Origin: CAZAKZ01 sp964485695
GTDB lineage: Bacteria; Planctomycetota; JAFGQW01
Reading direction: 5' to 3'
Assembly (NCBI GenBank): GCA_964485695.1
Contig: CAZAKZ010000042.1
Span: 1-38,549 of the forward strand
Length of the DNA stretch: 38,549 nt
The position numbers were made by a program, and so were the translations under genes. The notes under the pieces were generated by a model. It ran no database searches. It saw only the letters and a program-made list of their open reading frames with translations, and had not been told where the DNA came from. How positions within the stretch are numbered: the stretch's first letter is position 1; each line of letters begins with the position of its first letter. This document shows, piece after piece, positions 9,077 through 17,323 of the stretch.

Positions 9077-9679
9077 CTATCGGGTGTAGGCCTTCCGGAT
9101 CCGTTCCGATTCCTTGTTGAAATCCCCGGTCTCCACGTCCACGAGCTCCAGGGTCAGCATGTAGGCCCGCTGCTTCACCCCGTCGCCCCGGGTGGTGCCG
9201 GAGGTGAGCTTGGAGAACAGGAGGAACTCCACCGGATTGCCCTGGGTTTCGAGGGCCTTGATGAAGGTGCGGCGGTGCTTGGGCAGAAACAGCTCGTCCG
9301 CTCTGAGCCGTGTATCACGAAGGGCCGCGGCCACGAACCGTCGGCTGATGGACCGGTACCGGCCCGAGGTCTCGATGGACGTGTCGATGAGTTCGTAGAT
9401 ATGCTCCTGGAAGTCCGCCAGGTCCTCGGCGCTCTTGTTCTCCACGCCCAGGTAGGCCACCTTGAGCTTGCCCATGCCGCGGGCGGCAGCGCTCTGCCGG
9501 TTCAGCAGCTTGCCCACTGCACCCTCGATGAGGCGGTCGTAGGTGGTGCCGCCGCCGGCCTTGGCGCCCACGTAGTCCTCCTCTTCCTCGCCCATGATGC
9601 GGCCCTGGGGCTGGCTGCAGCCGAGGAGGATGATCGAGACACAGAGGATCAATAGCCACGAGATGTTTCGAAGGATCAT
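9077..9679 (-). CDS. lpoB: LpoB-like penicillin-binding-protein activator lipoprotein
   Basis: A 200-aa lipoprotein with lipobox ILLGC (Cys21). The mature part has the alpha/beta pattern of LpoB-type PBP1b activators: KVAYLGVENKS, a helix ending in SGRYRSI, EFLLFSKLTS, a YMLTLELVDVETG strand pair and a final RIRKAYTR. In LpoB this domain crosses the periplasm to stimulate a bifunctional PBP. GGAG sits 7 nt before the ATG, and a good sigma-70-type promoter lies at 9844-9872. It precedes the COG3014 gene in the same direction. Family assignment is good; whether it activates a PBP here is untested. Confidence 0.8.
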   Translation of the reverse strand: MILRNISWLLILCVSIILLGCSQPQGRIMGEEEEDYVGAKAGGGTTYDRLIEGAVGKLLNRQSAAARGMGKLKVAYLGVENKSAEDLADFQEHIYELIDTSIETSGRYRSISRRFVAAALRDTRLRADELFLPKHRRTFIKALETQGNPVEFLLFSKLTSGTTRGDGVKQRAYMLTLELVDVETGDFNKESERIRKAYTR

Positions 9680-9843
9680 GCCTGTTCTCCAAACTGAATC
9701 GGGGCCGCCTCATGCGGCACTGTAACCATGAACGTCGACGTGACGTTCGCAACCGTTCTTTCGTCGAGATACCGGGAACAGGTCCGTGGGTCACGAACAT
9801 ATCGAGGCTCGTATTCGACCCGCACCCGGGCTCACGAAGAGGT

Positions 9844-9872
9844 AAAATAGCCTCCCATTCCCGGTGCGTCAA
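9844..9872 (-). promoter_or_regulatory. Sigma-70-type promoter for the lpoB-like/COG3014 operon
   Basis: On the minus strand TTGACG (9872-9867) is separated by exactly 17 nt from TATTTT (9849-9844). Transcription would start near 9837, giving a leader of about 158 nt before the ATG at 9679. This is the best consensus promoter pair seen in the window. Confidence 0.6.
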
Positions 9873-9906
9873 TCCTTGTTCGCACTCGACGGTTTCTCGG
9901 GGGAAA

Positions 9907-9936
9907 TTGTACTCATCGGCGGTGATCTTGTATTAC
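9907..9936 (+). promoter_or_regulatory. Possible promoter for CoA-disulfide reductase gene
   Basis: TTGTAC and TATTAC with an 18-nt spacer, about 84 nt before the ATG at 10020. The -35 is weak. The 340-bp gap 9680-10019 otherwise holds only the divergent lpoB-like promoter and no ORF that looks real. Confidence 0.3.
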
Positions 9937-10019
9937 AGGTTACCAGGAACTCCGGTGGGAAGTGCGACACTGGTTCGAGATCGTAGGAATTCCAGGATTA
10001 TCGACGAAAGCGTGAATCC

Positions 10020-11684
10020 ATGAGCAGAAAGGTAGTCATCGTCGGAGGCGTGGCCGGCGGAGCGGCCGCCGCGGCCCGACTCAGACGCATGGATGAGGGT
10101 GCCGAGATTCTCCTCATCGAGCGCGGAGAGCACGTCTCATTCGCAAATTGCGGCCTGCCCTACCACATCGGCGGCGAGATCGAGGACCGGGATAAGCTCC
10201 TCGTCATGACCCCGGTTTCCCTCCAGGCCTGGTTCAACCTGGACGTGCGCATTCTCACCGAGGTCGTGGCCGTGGACCGCGACAACAAAGTTGTGGAGAT
10301 TCGCCGGGTCTCCACCGGCGAGGTTTCGCGCGAGTCCTATGACAAGCTCATACTCTCCCCCGGCGCCAGGCCCGTGGTCCCGCCCCTGGCCGGCGTCGAA
10401 TCCGAGAGGGTCCGGACGTTGAGGAACATGGCGGACATGGATGCCATCCTCGCCGTGGTGGAGGGCGGCGTCCGGCGGGCGGTGGTGGTGGGCGGGGGAT
10501 TCATCGGCCTGGAAGTGGCCGAACAGCTCCGCAAGCGATACCTCCAGGTGACCCTGGTGGAACTCCTCGACCACGTCATGCCCTCGGTGGATCCCGAGAT
10601 GGCGGCACCGCTCCATGCGACCCTCCGGAACCACGGCGTGGACCTGCACCTCGGCACCGCGGTGCAGGGCTTCGAGGAATCAGGCGATTCGCTCCGGGTG
10701 AAGCTCTCCAGCGGGAATGTCGTGGCGGTCGACCTGGCGCTCATGGCCGTGGGCGTGCGGCCCGAGAGCGACCTCGCCCGGGCCGCGGGCCTCGAGATCA
10801 CACCCGAGGGCGCCATCGTGGTGGACGACCACATGCGAACCTCGGACCCGGATATCTACGCCGTGGGCGACGCCGTCGTGGTCCGCCAGAAACAGCTCGG
10901 CACCCCCACCTGGCTTCCCCTGGCCGGGCCGGCCAGCCGCCAGGGCCGGGTGGCGGCCAACCACATCACAGGCAAGGCACCCGACACTTTTTCCGGCGTG
11001 GTGGGCACCAGCGTGTGCCGGGTCTTCGACATCACTGTGGGGTCCACGGGCCTCGGGGAGAAGGCCTTGAAGAGGGCCGGGATCCCGTATCTCCGGCAAT
11101 ACGTGGGGCCTTTCTTCATGGCCAGCTACTTCCCGGGAGCGGCGCGCGTCACCCTGAAGATCCTGTTCTCGCCCGAGGACGGCAGGCTCCTGGGCGCCCA
11201 GGGCGTGGGTGTGGGCGGCATCGACAAGCGGGTGGACGTCCTGGCCACGGCCCTCCAGGCCGGCATGACCGTGTTCGACCTGGAGGACCTGGAGCTCGGG
11301 TACGCCCCGCCGTACGGCGTGACCCGTGATCCGGTGAACATCGCCGGGTTCGCGGCCGCCAACCGCCTGCGCGGGGACGTGGACGCGGCCGAGTGGGACG
11401 ACCTGCCCCCGCCGGAAGACGCGGTGATCCTGGATGTCCGCACGCCGGAAGAGGTCGAGACCGGAGAGGTGCCCGGCTCCGTGAACATCCCCATCGGCGT
11501 CCTGCGGAAACGTCTGGATGAACTGCCCAGGGACAAGGAAATTCTGGTCTACTGCGGTGTTGGACAGCGCGGCTACTACGCCTGCCGCATCCTAGACCAA
11601 CACGGATTCAAGGTGAGGAACCTGGCCGGCGGAATCATGGTCTACTCCATGTTCAACCCCCCGGATCCCAAAGCCACGGACTGA
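10020..11684 (+). CDS. CoA-disulfide reductase / pyridine nucleotide-disulfide oxidoreductase fused to rhodanese
   Basis: A 554-aa FAD enzyme. It has an N-terminal FAD-binding GGVAGGAAAAAR, the single redox cysteine in SFANCGLPYHIGG (Cys44) typical of CoA-disulfide/polysulfide reductases, an NAD(P)H-binding VVVGGGFIGLE near 160, and the FAD motif DIYAVGDAV near 280. A dimerisation domain follows. A rhodanese domain occupies about 465-550, with CGVGQRG holding the persulfide cysteine (Cys512). The CoADR-rhodanese fusion is a known type that reduces CoA disulfide or CoA-persulfide/polysulfide, so a sulfur-redox or thiol-homeostasis role is likely. The upstream SD is weak. The TatD gene begins 3 nt after its stop. 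Confidence 0.92.
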   Translation: MSRKVVIVGGVAGGAAAAARLRRMDEGAEILLIERGEHVSFANCGLPYHIGGEIEDRDKLLVMTPVSLQAWFNLDVRILTEVVAVDRDNKVVEIRRVSTGEVSRESYDKLILSPGARPVVPPLAGVESERVRTLRNMADMDAILAVVEGGVRRAVVVGGGFIGLEVAEQLRKRYLQVTLVELLDHVMPSVDPEMAAPLHATLRNHGVDLHLGTAVQGFEESGDSLRVKLSSGNVVAVDLALMAVGVRPESDLARAAGLEITPEGAIVVDDHMRTSDPDIYAVGDAVVVRQKQLGTPTWLPLAGPASRQGRVAANHITGKAPDTFSGVVGTSVCRVFDITVGSTGLGEKALKRAGIPYLRQYVGPFFMASYFPGAARVTLKILFSPEDGRLLGAQGVGVGGIDKRVDVLATALQAGMTVFDLEDLELGYAPPYGVTRDPVNIAGFAAANRLRGDVDAAEWDDLPPPEDAVILDVRTPEEVETGEVPGSVNIPIGVLRKRLDELPRDKEILVYCGVGQRGYYACRILDQHGFKVRNLAGGIMVYSMFNPPDPKATD

Positions 11685-11687
11685 ACC

Positions 11688-12440
11688 GTGCTCATCGACA
11701 CCCACTGCCACCTCCATGACGAACGCTTCGACGCCGACCGGTCAGAGGTCCTGGACCGAGCCCGGTCAGCAGGCGTGGTCCGGATCGTGGTCGTGGGGGA
11801 GACGTACGACGAGAATGTCCGCATCCTGGAGATGACCCGGGAGGATCCTCTCCTGCTGGCCGCAGCCGGTCACTACCCGTCCCACCTGGATCTCTCCATG
11901 GCAGAGAGGACCGTCGGATTCATCCGCGAGAACCGGCCCCATCTCGCAGCCATCGGCGAGGTGGGCGTGGACCACCGCATCACCGAGGACAGGGCCGACC
12001 ACGAGATCCAGGACGGCATCCTGCGCCGGTTCGCGAAGCTCTCGGCCGAAGTGGACCTGCCGCTGAGCGTCCATTCCCGATCGGCGGGCCGGCACGCCAT
12101 CGAGGTGCTCAGGGACACGCCGGCGAAAAAGGTGGTGATGCACGCCTTTGACGGGAAGTTCGGGTCTGCGCTGGCCGGCCTGGAGGCCGGCTATTTCTTC
12201 TCGGTGCCGCCCTCGGTGGCCCGGTCCCGCCAGAAGCAGAAGCTGGTGAAATCCCTGCCCCTGGACCGGCTGCTCCTGGAGAGCGACGCACCGGTGCTGG
12301 GACCGGACCCGCGGACCCGGAACGAACCCTGCAACTGCAGGATCTCGGCCGAGCACATTGCGGCCCTGAAGGAGGTCCCCCAGGAGGAGGTCCTGGAGGT
12401 GACCTCGGAGAACGCCCGGGCCCTGTTCTATTCGCCGTAG
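11688..12440 (+). CDS. TatD-family metal-dependent hydrolase
   Basis: A 250-aa TIM-barrel amidohydrolase with the TatD metal ligands: HCH (His6, His8), GEVGVDHR (Glu), LSVHSRSAG (His), VVMHAFDG (His) and LLLESDAPV (Asp). The GPDPRTRNEP segment after the last ligand resembles a TatD subgroup I associate mainly with archaea. TatD proteins are 3'-5' DNases or deoxyribonuclease-like repair factors; the substrate here is unproven. It starts at GTG 11688, 3 nt after the previous stop, so it is probably coupled. Its 3' end overlaps the convergent TRL gene by 13 nt. Confidence 0.87.
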   Translation: MLIDTHCHLHDERFDADRSEVLDRARSAGVVRIVVVGETYDENVRILEMTREDPLLLAAAGHYPSHLDLSMAERTVGFIRENRPHLAAIGEVGVDHRITEDRADHEIQDGILRRFAKLSAEVDLPLSVHSRSAGRHAIEVLRDTPAKKVVMHAFDGKFGSALAGLEAGYFFSVPPSVARSRQKQKLVKSLPLDRLLLESDAPVLGPDPRTRNEPCNCRISAEHIAALKEVPQEEVLEVTSENARALFYSP

Positions 12441-12742
12441 ACGACGGTCTTGTAGTTGGCATAGATGCCGAGGACGCTGAGGGTCTGGTGATCGACGTGG
12501 TGGATCTTGGTGATCCCGCCGTTCTTCATGGCCGTCTCGATGGAGGCGTCCCCGATGGCCACGCAGATGATGCCCTGGCACTCGGCGATCCCTTGCTTGG
12601 AGCACTCCACGTTGTTGTCCACGCCGCTGATCGGCCCCTTGGTGTTGGTGATCAGACCGCCGACGACCGGGGACAAGCCATGGGCGCAGCCGATTGCGCA
12701 CAGCGCGACCGTGAGGATGAGGATGATCGAAAGAGCCTTCAT
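12428..12742 (-). CDS. TRL-family small lipoprotein
   Basis: A 104-aa lipoprotein with lipobox CAIGC (Cys19). The mature part closely follows the TRL (tRNA-associated locus) lipoprotein pattern: GGLITNTKGPIS, a region with two Cys, AIGDASIETAMKNGGI and a final VYGE. GGAGGA lies 6 nt before the ATG, an excellent SD. The function of this family is unknown; an abundant or stress-related surface lipoprotein is plausible. Its stop codon lies inside the 3' end of tatD (overlap 12428-12440), so the two transcripts run into each other. Confidence 0.85.
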   Translation of the reverse strand: MKALSIILILTVALCAIGCAHGLSPVVGGLITNTKGPISGVDNNVECSKQGIAECQGIICVAIGDASIETAMKNGGITKIHHVDHQTLSVLGIYANYKTVVYGE

Positions 12743-12912
12743 AAGGATTCCTCCAGAAAGTCGGATAAGAAGAACAGAACTGACCAGGTCGGGTATGGTA
12801 TAAACCTTTGATGCGGATGTGTAGAGGCAATTCAAAAACCTGAACGGGCGGGAAGTTCGAGATCCGCTTTGAGTCTGGATCCTGGAAGACGCTGTTACTC
12901 CCCGGGGAAGCC

Positions 12913-13581
12913 TTGAACGCAAAATTGATTTTCACGACCGCGGAAGTCGCCCGGGCCCTGGACACCAGCGTCCAGCAGGTGCGGGCCTGGACGCCCCTGG
13001 TCCGGGCCGAGGGCGGGGCCGGGCGTTACTCCTTCCGGGATCTGGTCCAGTTCCGGACTCTGAAGGCGTTCAAGGAGGCGGGCCTGAGCCGGGACCGGAT
13101 CCGGAAGGCGCTGGGTCTGGTCCGGAAGAGCTTTCCCTCGGTGGATTCACCCCTGTCCGAGCTCCGGTTCCGGGTGGAGGGCCGGGAGGTGGTGGTGGAA
13201 CTGGAGGATCGATCCATGACGGCCGGGGGCCAGCTCCTCCTGGACCTGGAGGGGGAGGAGCCGCGGACCACGGTGGTGTCTCTGCCCGACCTGGATGCGC
13301 GTCTCCGCAAGGGCCGGTCCCTGGCCGCGGACCTGGCCGAGGCTCACACCGATCTGGGCGTGCAGCTCCTGGAGTCCGGCCACGCCGTGGACGCCCGCCG
13401 GGAGCTGGAGCGCGCCCTCCTCTACGATCCCAACCACACCCCGGCCTGTCGCGGCCTCGCCGAGGCCTACGACGCCCTGGGGTGCCCGGTGAAGGCCGAG
13501 GCCTACCGCACCCTGGCCGAGGAGCGGGAGTCGGCCGGGCGTGGCAAGGCCGGAGAGAATGCGCCGGATATGTCCGGGTAG
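12913..13581 (+). CDS. MerR-type helix-turn-helix regulator with TPR-like C-terminus
   Basis: A 222-aa protein. Residues about 5-75 form a MerR-like winged HTH (TTAEVARALDTSVQQVRAW, GRYSFRDLVQFRTLKA, then AGLSRDRIRKAL). A short beta segment (85-125) leads to a TPR-like region (about 140-205: AHTDLGVQLLESG, DARRELERALLYDPNHTPA). It starts at TTG 12913 with a GGGGAAG stretch upstream; no in-frame ATG lies before the HTH. It lacks the usual MerR metal- or ligand-binding cysteines. Similar HTH-TPR proteins are found in Planctomycetota and delta-type proteobacteria, targets unknown. It probably senses by protein-protein contact through the TPR; that is inference. Confidence 0.8.
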   Translation: MNAKLIFTTAEVARALDTSVQQVRAWTPLVRAEGGAGRYSFRDLVQFRTLKAFKEAGLSRDRIRKALGLVRKSFPSVDSPLSELRFRVEGREVVVELEDRSMTAGGQLLLDLEGEEPRTTVVSLPDLDARLRKGRSLAADLAEAHTDLGVQLLESGHAVDARRELERALLYDPNHTPACRGLAEAYDALGCPVKAEAYRTLAEERESAGRGKAGENAPDMSG

Positions 13582-13614
13582 TCCGGATCACTCACAAGGA
13601 AAAAGCCGGCTGAC

Positions 13615-13712
13615 CTCACGCCGTTTTTTTTGCTCGAATCGAGCTAAAATCAAGGCGTGAGATACCTCAAGTCCCGATTTTTTCTCGATTCGAGCTAAAA
13701 AACCGTCGTGAG
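13615..13712. repeat. 98-bp imperfect palindrome between convergent genes
   Basis: Positions 13615-13663 and 13664-13712 are reverse complements at 39 of 49 sites, centred on 13663/13664. Each arm holds CTCACG, a T-tract, a core GCTCGAATCGAG (itself nearly palindromic) and AAAATC. The left half can also fold alone (CTCACGCC 13615-13622 with GGCGTGAG 13654-13661). It ends 2 nt from the VWA-gene stop and 33 nt after the MerR-type stop. It could be a bidirectional terminator or a REP/MITE-like insertion. Confidence 0.7.
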
Positions 13713-13714
13713 AA

Positions 13715-16213
13715 TCACTTCTTCTTCGGGTCCTTTTGGGGAACGATGTGATAGGCGATTCCCTCGAGGACCACGATGCAGCGCGGCCCCACGGTGAGGA
13801 GCTTCTGCAGGACCTTGTGCTTCTTCAGCAGCTCGAAGTAGTCCTTCGAGAAGGCCTCCACCTCGACCAGGGTCTTCTTCATGAGCTCGGGCTTGTACAG
13901 GGTGTCCACCCAGGTGCCCTGCACCCGCACGAACGAACGGCCGGCCACGGTCTTGTATTGCATACCGACAACCTTGCGGTTCTTGCGAGCCGCCGCCTTT
14001 GTCTTGCGGCCGAAGAAGAACTCGCCCGATCCGGTTTGTTCCTGGTTTTTGAACAGGTTCCGCTTCAGGTTGAGAAAGGGCTGTTTGTTGAAGAGCCACC
14101 AGATTTCCCAGTCCTCGAATGTCCCCGCGGTACGGGTGTTGACACGTCTTGAGACAGCTGCGCCGGGGCCTGCGCCACCGGCACGAGCCGCAGCGCCGGC
14201 GGAGGATGCGCCTGAGGGCGTGGGTGCGGGCGTGGGTGTTGGTGCGGGTGCCGGGCTCCCCGGCCCCTGGTTCGGCGGGGCGCTTCCCGAGGGCCCGTTA
14301 TACGGCACTGCGCCGCTCTGGCCAGCCCCTGCCGTGCGCAAACGGTTGGCTCCCCGGCTCACGGCCGTGGCGGCCGCGCCCCTCTGCCTGCGGAGCAGGT
14401 CGTTCCCGAGGCGGTTGCTGCGGGACTGGTTGGTATCCATGGCCTGGAGGGCGGAGTGGACGTCGCCGAGGTCGCCCGGCCCCGAGCCCGCGACCAGACG
14501 GGGGTTGTCTTCCACCACCAGGAACGAGGTGTAGGGCGTGATAATGCCATGGCGCTTGCCCAGGATCACCACCGAGCGTACCAGCTCGTGGCTCGAGCCA
14601 TTCAGCCGTATCTGGTCCAGGAGGTGGCCCACCTTGCGCATGGCCCAGAGCCGGGGCAGGAAGGCGTTGGCCTTGTTGTCTTCCGGAAATCGGGCCTTGT
14701 AGTTGAAGGTATGGAATTGCTCGTCCCGGACGCCGCGCAGCCGCACCGTGTGCTTTCCGCTTCCCGTGTACCGGCCCATCACCACCACCTGGGCGCCCTT
14801 GAAGAGATCGGGGAGGGTTCGGGGATACACGTCCGTTGCGGTGAGGCCCTCGAATTCCAGTGCGAGGTCGGAAAGCACCGGGTACTGCACCCTGGCATAG
14901 AAGTCACTCACCTTGACCTCGATGGATTCCCGCGGGGCCACGTAGGTGCGGGTGCCGCGGTTCTGCTCGGCTAAGGTATCGAGGAAATGGGTGTTCACGT
15001 CGTGGCCCACACCGAAGACGAAAAGGCGCTTTCCAAGGCGGTTCTGCGCCTTCACCGCCTCGAGGATGGCCGTTTCACCCTTGATGCCGATGGTGGGGCG
15101 GCCGTCGGTGAGGAAGAGGACGTATCCCGGCCGCTTCTTCGAGTCCAGGCACAGCACTGCCTGGCGAAGGGCGTCGTGGATGTTGGTCCCGCCCACGCCT
15201 GTCTGTGACTTCACGAAGTTCAGGGCCGCATTGACGTTTTCCGGAGTCGCCGACATCAGGGTCTTCCGGAAGGGCCGGGCATCGGTGCTGAAGCAGACCA
15301 CGTTAAACCGGTCGCGCCGGTCCAGACGGTTCAGGCAGTAGGTCAGGGCGCCCTTGGCCTGGACCAGCTTTTCGCCTTCCATGCTGCCCGAGGTGTCCAG
15401 CACCAGGACCACGTCGCGGGGCTCGATCTCCTCGTCCTCGAACTGGACGCCCGGATTCAGGATGGCCAAAAAATAGCCCGCCTCTCCGGCCGGGCGATGG
15501 GTGAGGACCGACAGGCCGAAGGGCCGGGTATCGGTGGTGAAGTAGAGCAGGAAATCGCGGCCGGTGTCTACGCCTTCATGGCTGATAAAAGCCTGGTTGT
15601 TGGATCCGCGCTGGACGTCCACGGAGTGGGAGGGGGAGAAGACGGTCTTCAGGGGGCCGGGATTCTCGAGGTCGACCCGGATGAGGAGCATTCCGGGGGC
15701 ATTCCCCCTAGCACCGGAACCGGTGAGGGGATGGTGGAGCCGGATCATGCCGCCCTCGCGCTCGAGGAGGACCTCGTAGCGCAGCTTGAGCGCCACCTCG
15801 CCCCTCGGCGGGATGGGAAAGACCCGCGCCTTGAACAGGCCCCAGTCCAGGAATTCCAGGAGCGCCGGATCCTGTTGCTTCCGGACGATGCCCTCGTAAA
15901 CCCTGCGGGCTTTGCCACCCGAGAGGACCTCGCCCTGCATCTCCTTGTTGCCCGAGGTGAGGGTGAACTTGCTCACCGAGGCGCCGGGCGGCAACGGGAA
16001 GATGTATTCCCCCTCGGTCTGGAAGGCATTGGGATTCGAGAAGTGCTGGACCACCTCGGTGACGGACACGTGGTCCTTGATCCTGGCGTGGATGCGGGTC
16101 TGCGTGAGTGTCGCACCGCGCAGGTTGCCGCGGAGCAGGAGTCGGCCCTGGCCTTCCAGGAACGAGGGGACGAGGGCCCAGAGCAGGAGGAGGGGAGGCA
16201 GATACCGGGACAT
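13715..16213 (-). CDS. Secreted VIT and von Willebrand factor A domain protein
   Basis: An 832-aa secreted protein. A signal peptide (MSRYLPPLLLLWALVPSFLEG) is followed by a VIT domain (about 25-150) with the KARRVYEGIVRKQQDPALLE motif. A VWA domain (about 268-440) has an intact MIDAS DTSGS (273-277), a TNIHDAL loop and FLTDGRP, so it should bind metal. A beta region follows, then a Pro/Ala/Gly/Thr-rich linker (about 625-695) and a C-terminal module from about 698 with WEIWWLFNKQPFLNLK. Such proteins resemble inter-alpha-trypsin-inhibitor heavy chains and probably mediate adhesion or envelope protein contacts. ATG 16213 is chosen over upstream starts because AAGG lies 8 nt before it and the signal peptide begins there. 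Confidence 0.88.
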   Translation of the reverse strand: MSRYLPPLLLLWALVPSFLEGQGRLLLRGNLRGATLTQTRIHARIKDHVSVTEVVQHFSNPNAFQTEGEYIFPLPPGASVSKFTLTSGNKEMQGEVLSGGKARRVYEGIVRKQQDPALLEFLDWGLFKARVFPIPPRGEVALKLRYEVLLEREGGMIRLHHPLTGSGARGNAPGMLLIRVDLENPGPLKTVFSPSHSVDVQRGSNNQAFISHEGVDTGRDFLLYFTTDTRPFGLSVLTHRPAGEAGYFLAILNPGVQFEDEEIEPRDVVLVLDTSGSMEGEKLVQAKGALTYCLNRLDRRDRFNVVCFSTDARPFRKTLMSATPENVNAALNFVKSQTGVGGTNIHDALRQAVLCLDSKKRPGYVLFLTDGRPTIGIKGETAILEAVKAQNRLGKRLFVFGVGHDVNTHFLDTLAEQNRGTRTYVAPRESIEVKVSDFYARVQYPVLSDLALEFEGLTATDVYPRTLPDLFKGAQVVVMGRYTGSGKHTVRLRGVRDEQFHTFNYKARFPEDNKANAFLPRLWAMRKVGHLLDQIRLNGSSHELVRSVVILGKRHGIITPYTSFLVVEDNPRLVAGSGPGDLGDVHSALQAMDTNQSRSNRLGNDLLRRQRGAAATAVSRGANRLRTAGAGQSGAVPYNGPSGSAPPNQGPGSPAPAPTPTPAPTPSGASSAGAAARAGGAGPGAAVSRRVNTRTAGTFEDWEIWWLFNKQPFLNLKRNLFKNQEQTGSGEFFFGRKTKAAARKNRKVVGMQYKTVAGRSFVRVQGTWVDTLYKPELMKKTLVEVEAFSKDYFELLKKHKVLQKLLTVGPRCIVVLEGIAYHIVPQKDPKKK

Positions 16214-16379
16214 GACATCGACCTTTCTCAACCGGACGAGGAGAAACGGCGATGACCCCGGATGCTGCGCGCTGGACAGCGCACTGTAGACGGCAAGGAA
16301 CGTTCCGAACGGACGGAAATTCGCTCCGGTTGCAGGAGATGCCCCGAACACCCGTGCGTTTCTCGTTTTACTTCGACCG

Positions 16380-16395
16380 CCCTCTCGGAAGAGGG
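16380..16395 (-). terminator. Hairpin in the msrA-VWA gap
   Basis: A perfect 6-bp stem CCCTCT/AGAGGG with a 4-nt loop lies 82 nt past the msrA stop. There is no T-run, so termination is uncertain. The rest of 16214-16477 shows no gene. Confidence 0.25.
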
Positions 16396-16477
16396 AAACA
16401 GGATTGGCGGGGGGCACCCGAATTCGTTACAGGCGGGTAACGGCCACGTCTTCGGTTCCTGCTGCTGCGGCGGGCGT

Positions 16478-17170
16478 CTACTTCTCCAGGCCGAGCTTGT
16501 TCAGCTTCGGCAGGATCACGTAGTGGCAATAGGGCCGATTCCGGTTGCCGCGGAAGTAGTCCTGGTGGTAGGCCTCCGCCTTGTAGAAAGTGGCGGCTTT
16601 TACGATCTCGGTCACGATGGGATCCTGGAATACCTTGGAGGCTTCCAGAGCCTTCCTCGAGGCTTCGGCCGCTTTGCGCTGGGACTGGGAGTGGTGGAAG
16701 ATGACGGAGCGATACTGGGTTCCCACGTCCCCTCCCTGGCGGTTGAGGGTGGTGGGGTCGTGGAGCTTCCAGAACATGTCCAGGAGGTCTTCGTACCGGA
16801 TCCGGGCCGGGTCGTACGTGACCTGCACCACCTCGGCGTGTCCGGTCGCGCCGGCGCACACCTGGTCGTACGTCGGGTCCTCCACAGCGCCGCCCATGTA
16901 GCCCGACGCCACCCCTACCACGCCTTCAAGGCGTTCAAAGACGGCCTCCACGCACCAGAAGCAGCCGGCACCGAAGGTGGCCACCTCGGTGTCCAGAGGG
17001 GTCTTCTCTGACATGGGATTCGACTCCTTCGAAATCATCGCCTCCTGTGTCGCACGCGACGGGGAGGCGGGATCACCCCGGTCCCCGAGATCTTCTGCGG
17101 CCGGTCCCGAGCATGAGGCGGCCAGCAACAGGACCAGGACCGGAATCAAGACTCGCTGTGCGCTCTTCAT
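16478..17170 (-). CDS. msrA: Peptide methionine-S-sulfoxide reductase, lipoprotein form
   Basis: Reduces Met-S-sulfoxide in proteins. Residues 61-230 are a complete MsrA domain: GAGCFWCVEAVFE with catalytic Cys70, GYMGG, GHAEVVQVTYDP, and a PYCHYVI segment that may hold the resolving cysteine. Unlike the usual cytoplasmic enzyme, it begins with a lipoprotein signal (LLLAASC, Cys20) and a 40-residue linker, so it should act in the envelope on oxidised exported proteins. GGAGGAG lies 5 nt before ATG 17170, which fixes this start. It is transcribed divergently from 17324. No MsrB domain is attached. Confidence 0.95.
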   Translation of the reverse strand: MKSAQRVLIPVLVLLLAASCSGPAAEDLGDRGDPASPSRATQEAMISKESNPMSEKTPLDTEVATFGAGCFWCVEAVFERLEGVVGVASGYMGGAVEDPTYDQVCAGATGHAEVVQVTYDPARIRYEDLLDMFWKLHDPTTLNRQGGDVGTQYRSVIFHHSQSQRKAAEASRKALEASKVFQDPIVTEIVKAATFYKAEAYHQDYFRGNRNRPYCHYVILPKLNKLGLEK

Positions 17171-17264
17171 GTTTTTCTCCTCCGGGTACAACGAATGCGT
17201 GCCTGAAAGCGATGATGAATTCGAACAAATTTGAGAACGCGAGAGAAACACCGTGCCTGAACAG

Positions 17265-17270
17265 TATAAT
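17265..17270 (+). promoter_or_regulatory. Consensus -10 element before the 17324 gene
   Basis: TATAAT at 17265-17270 would start transcription near 17277, 47 nt before the ATG. No good -35 lies 16-18 nt upstream, so it may need an activator. The reverse strand at the same place reads TATACT, which could serve msrA. Confidence 0.4.
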
Positions 17271-17323
17271 GGGGCCCGCCGAGCCGTCGTCCACCGGTTG
17301 TCTGCCGAACCGGAGGACTCGTC

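Noticed and set aside
14215..14260. GT/GC-rich low-complexity DNA in the VWA gene considered as a tandem repeat
   Set aside because: It simply encodes the Pro/Ala/Thr linker (reverse strand) and has no exact repeat unit.
16214..16417. 68-residue N-terminal extension of the VWA protein
   Set aside because: It would bury the signal peptide; ATG 16213 has its own ribosome site and starts the signal sequence.
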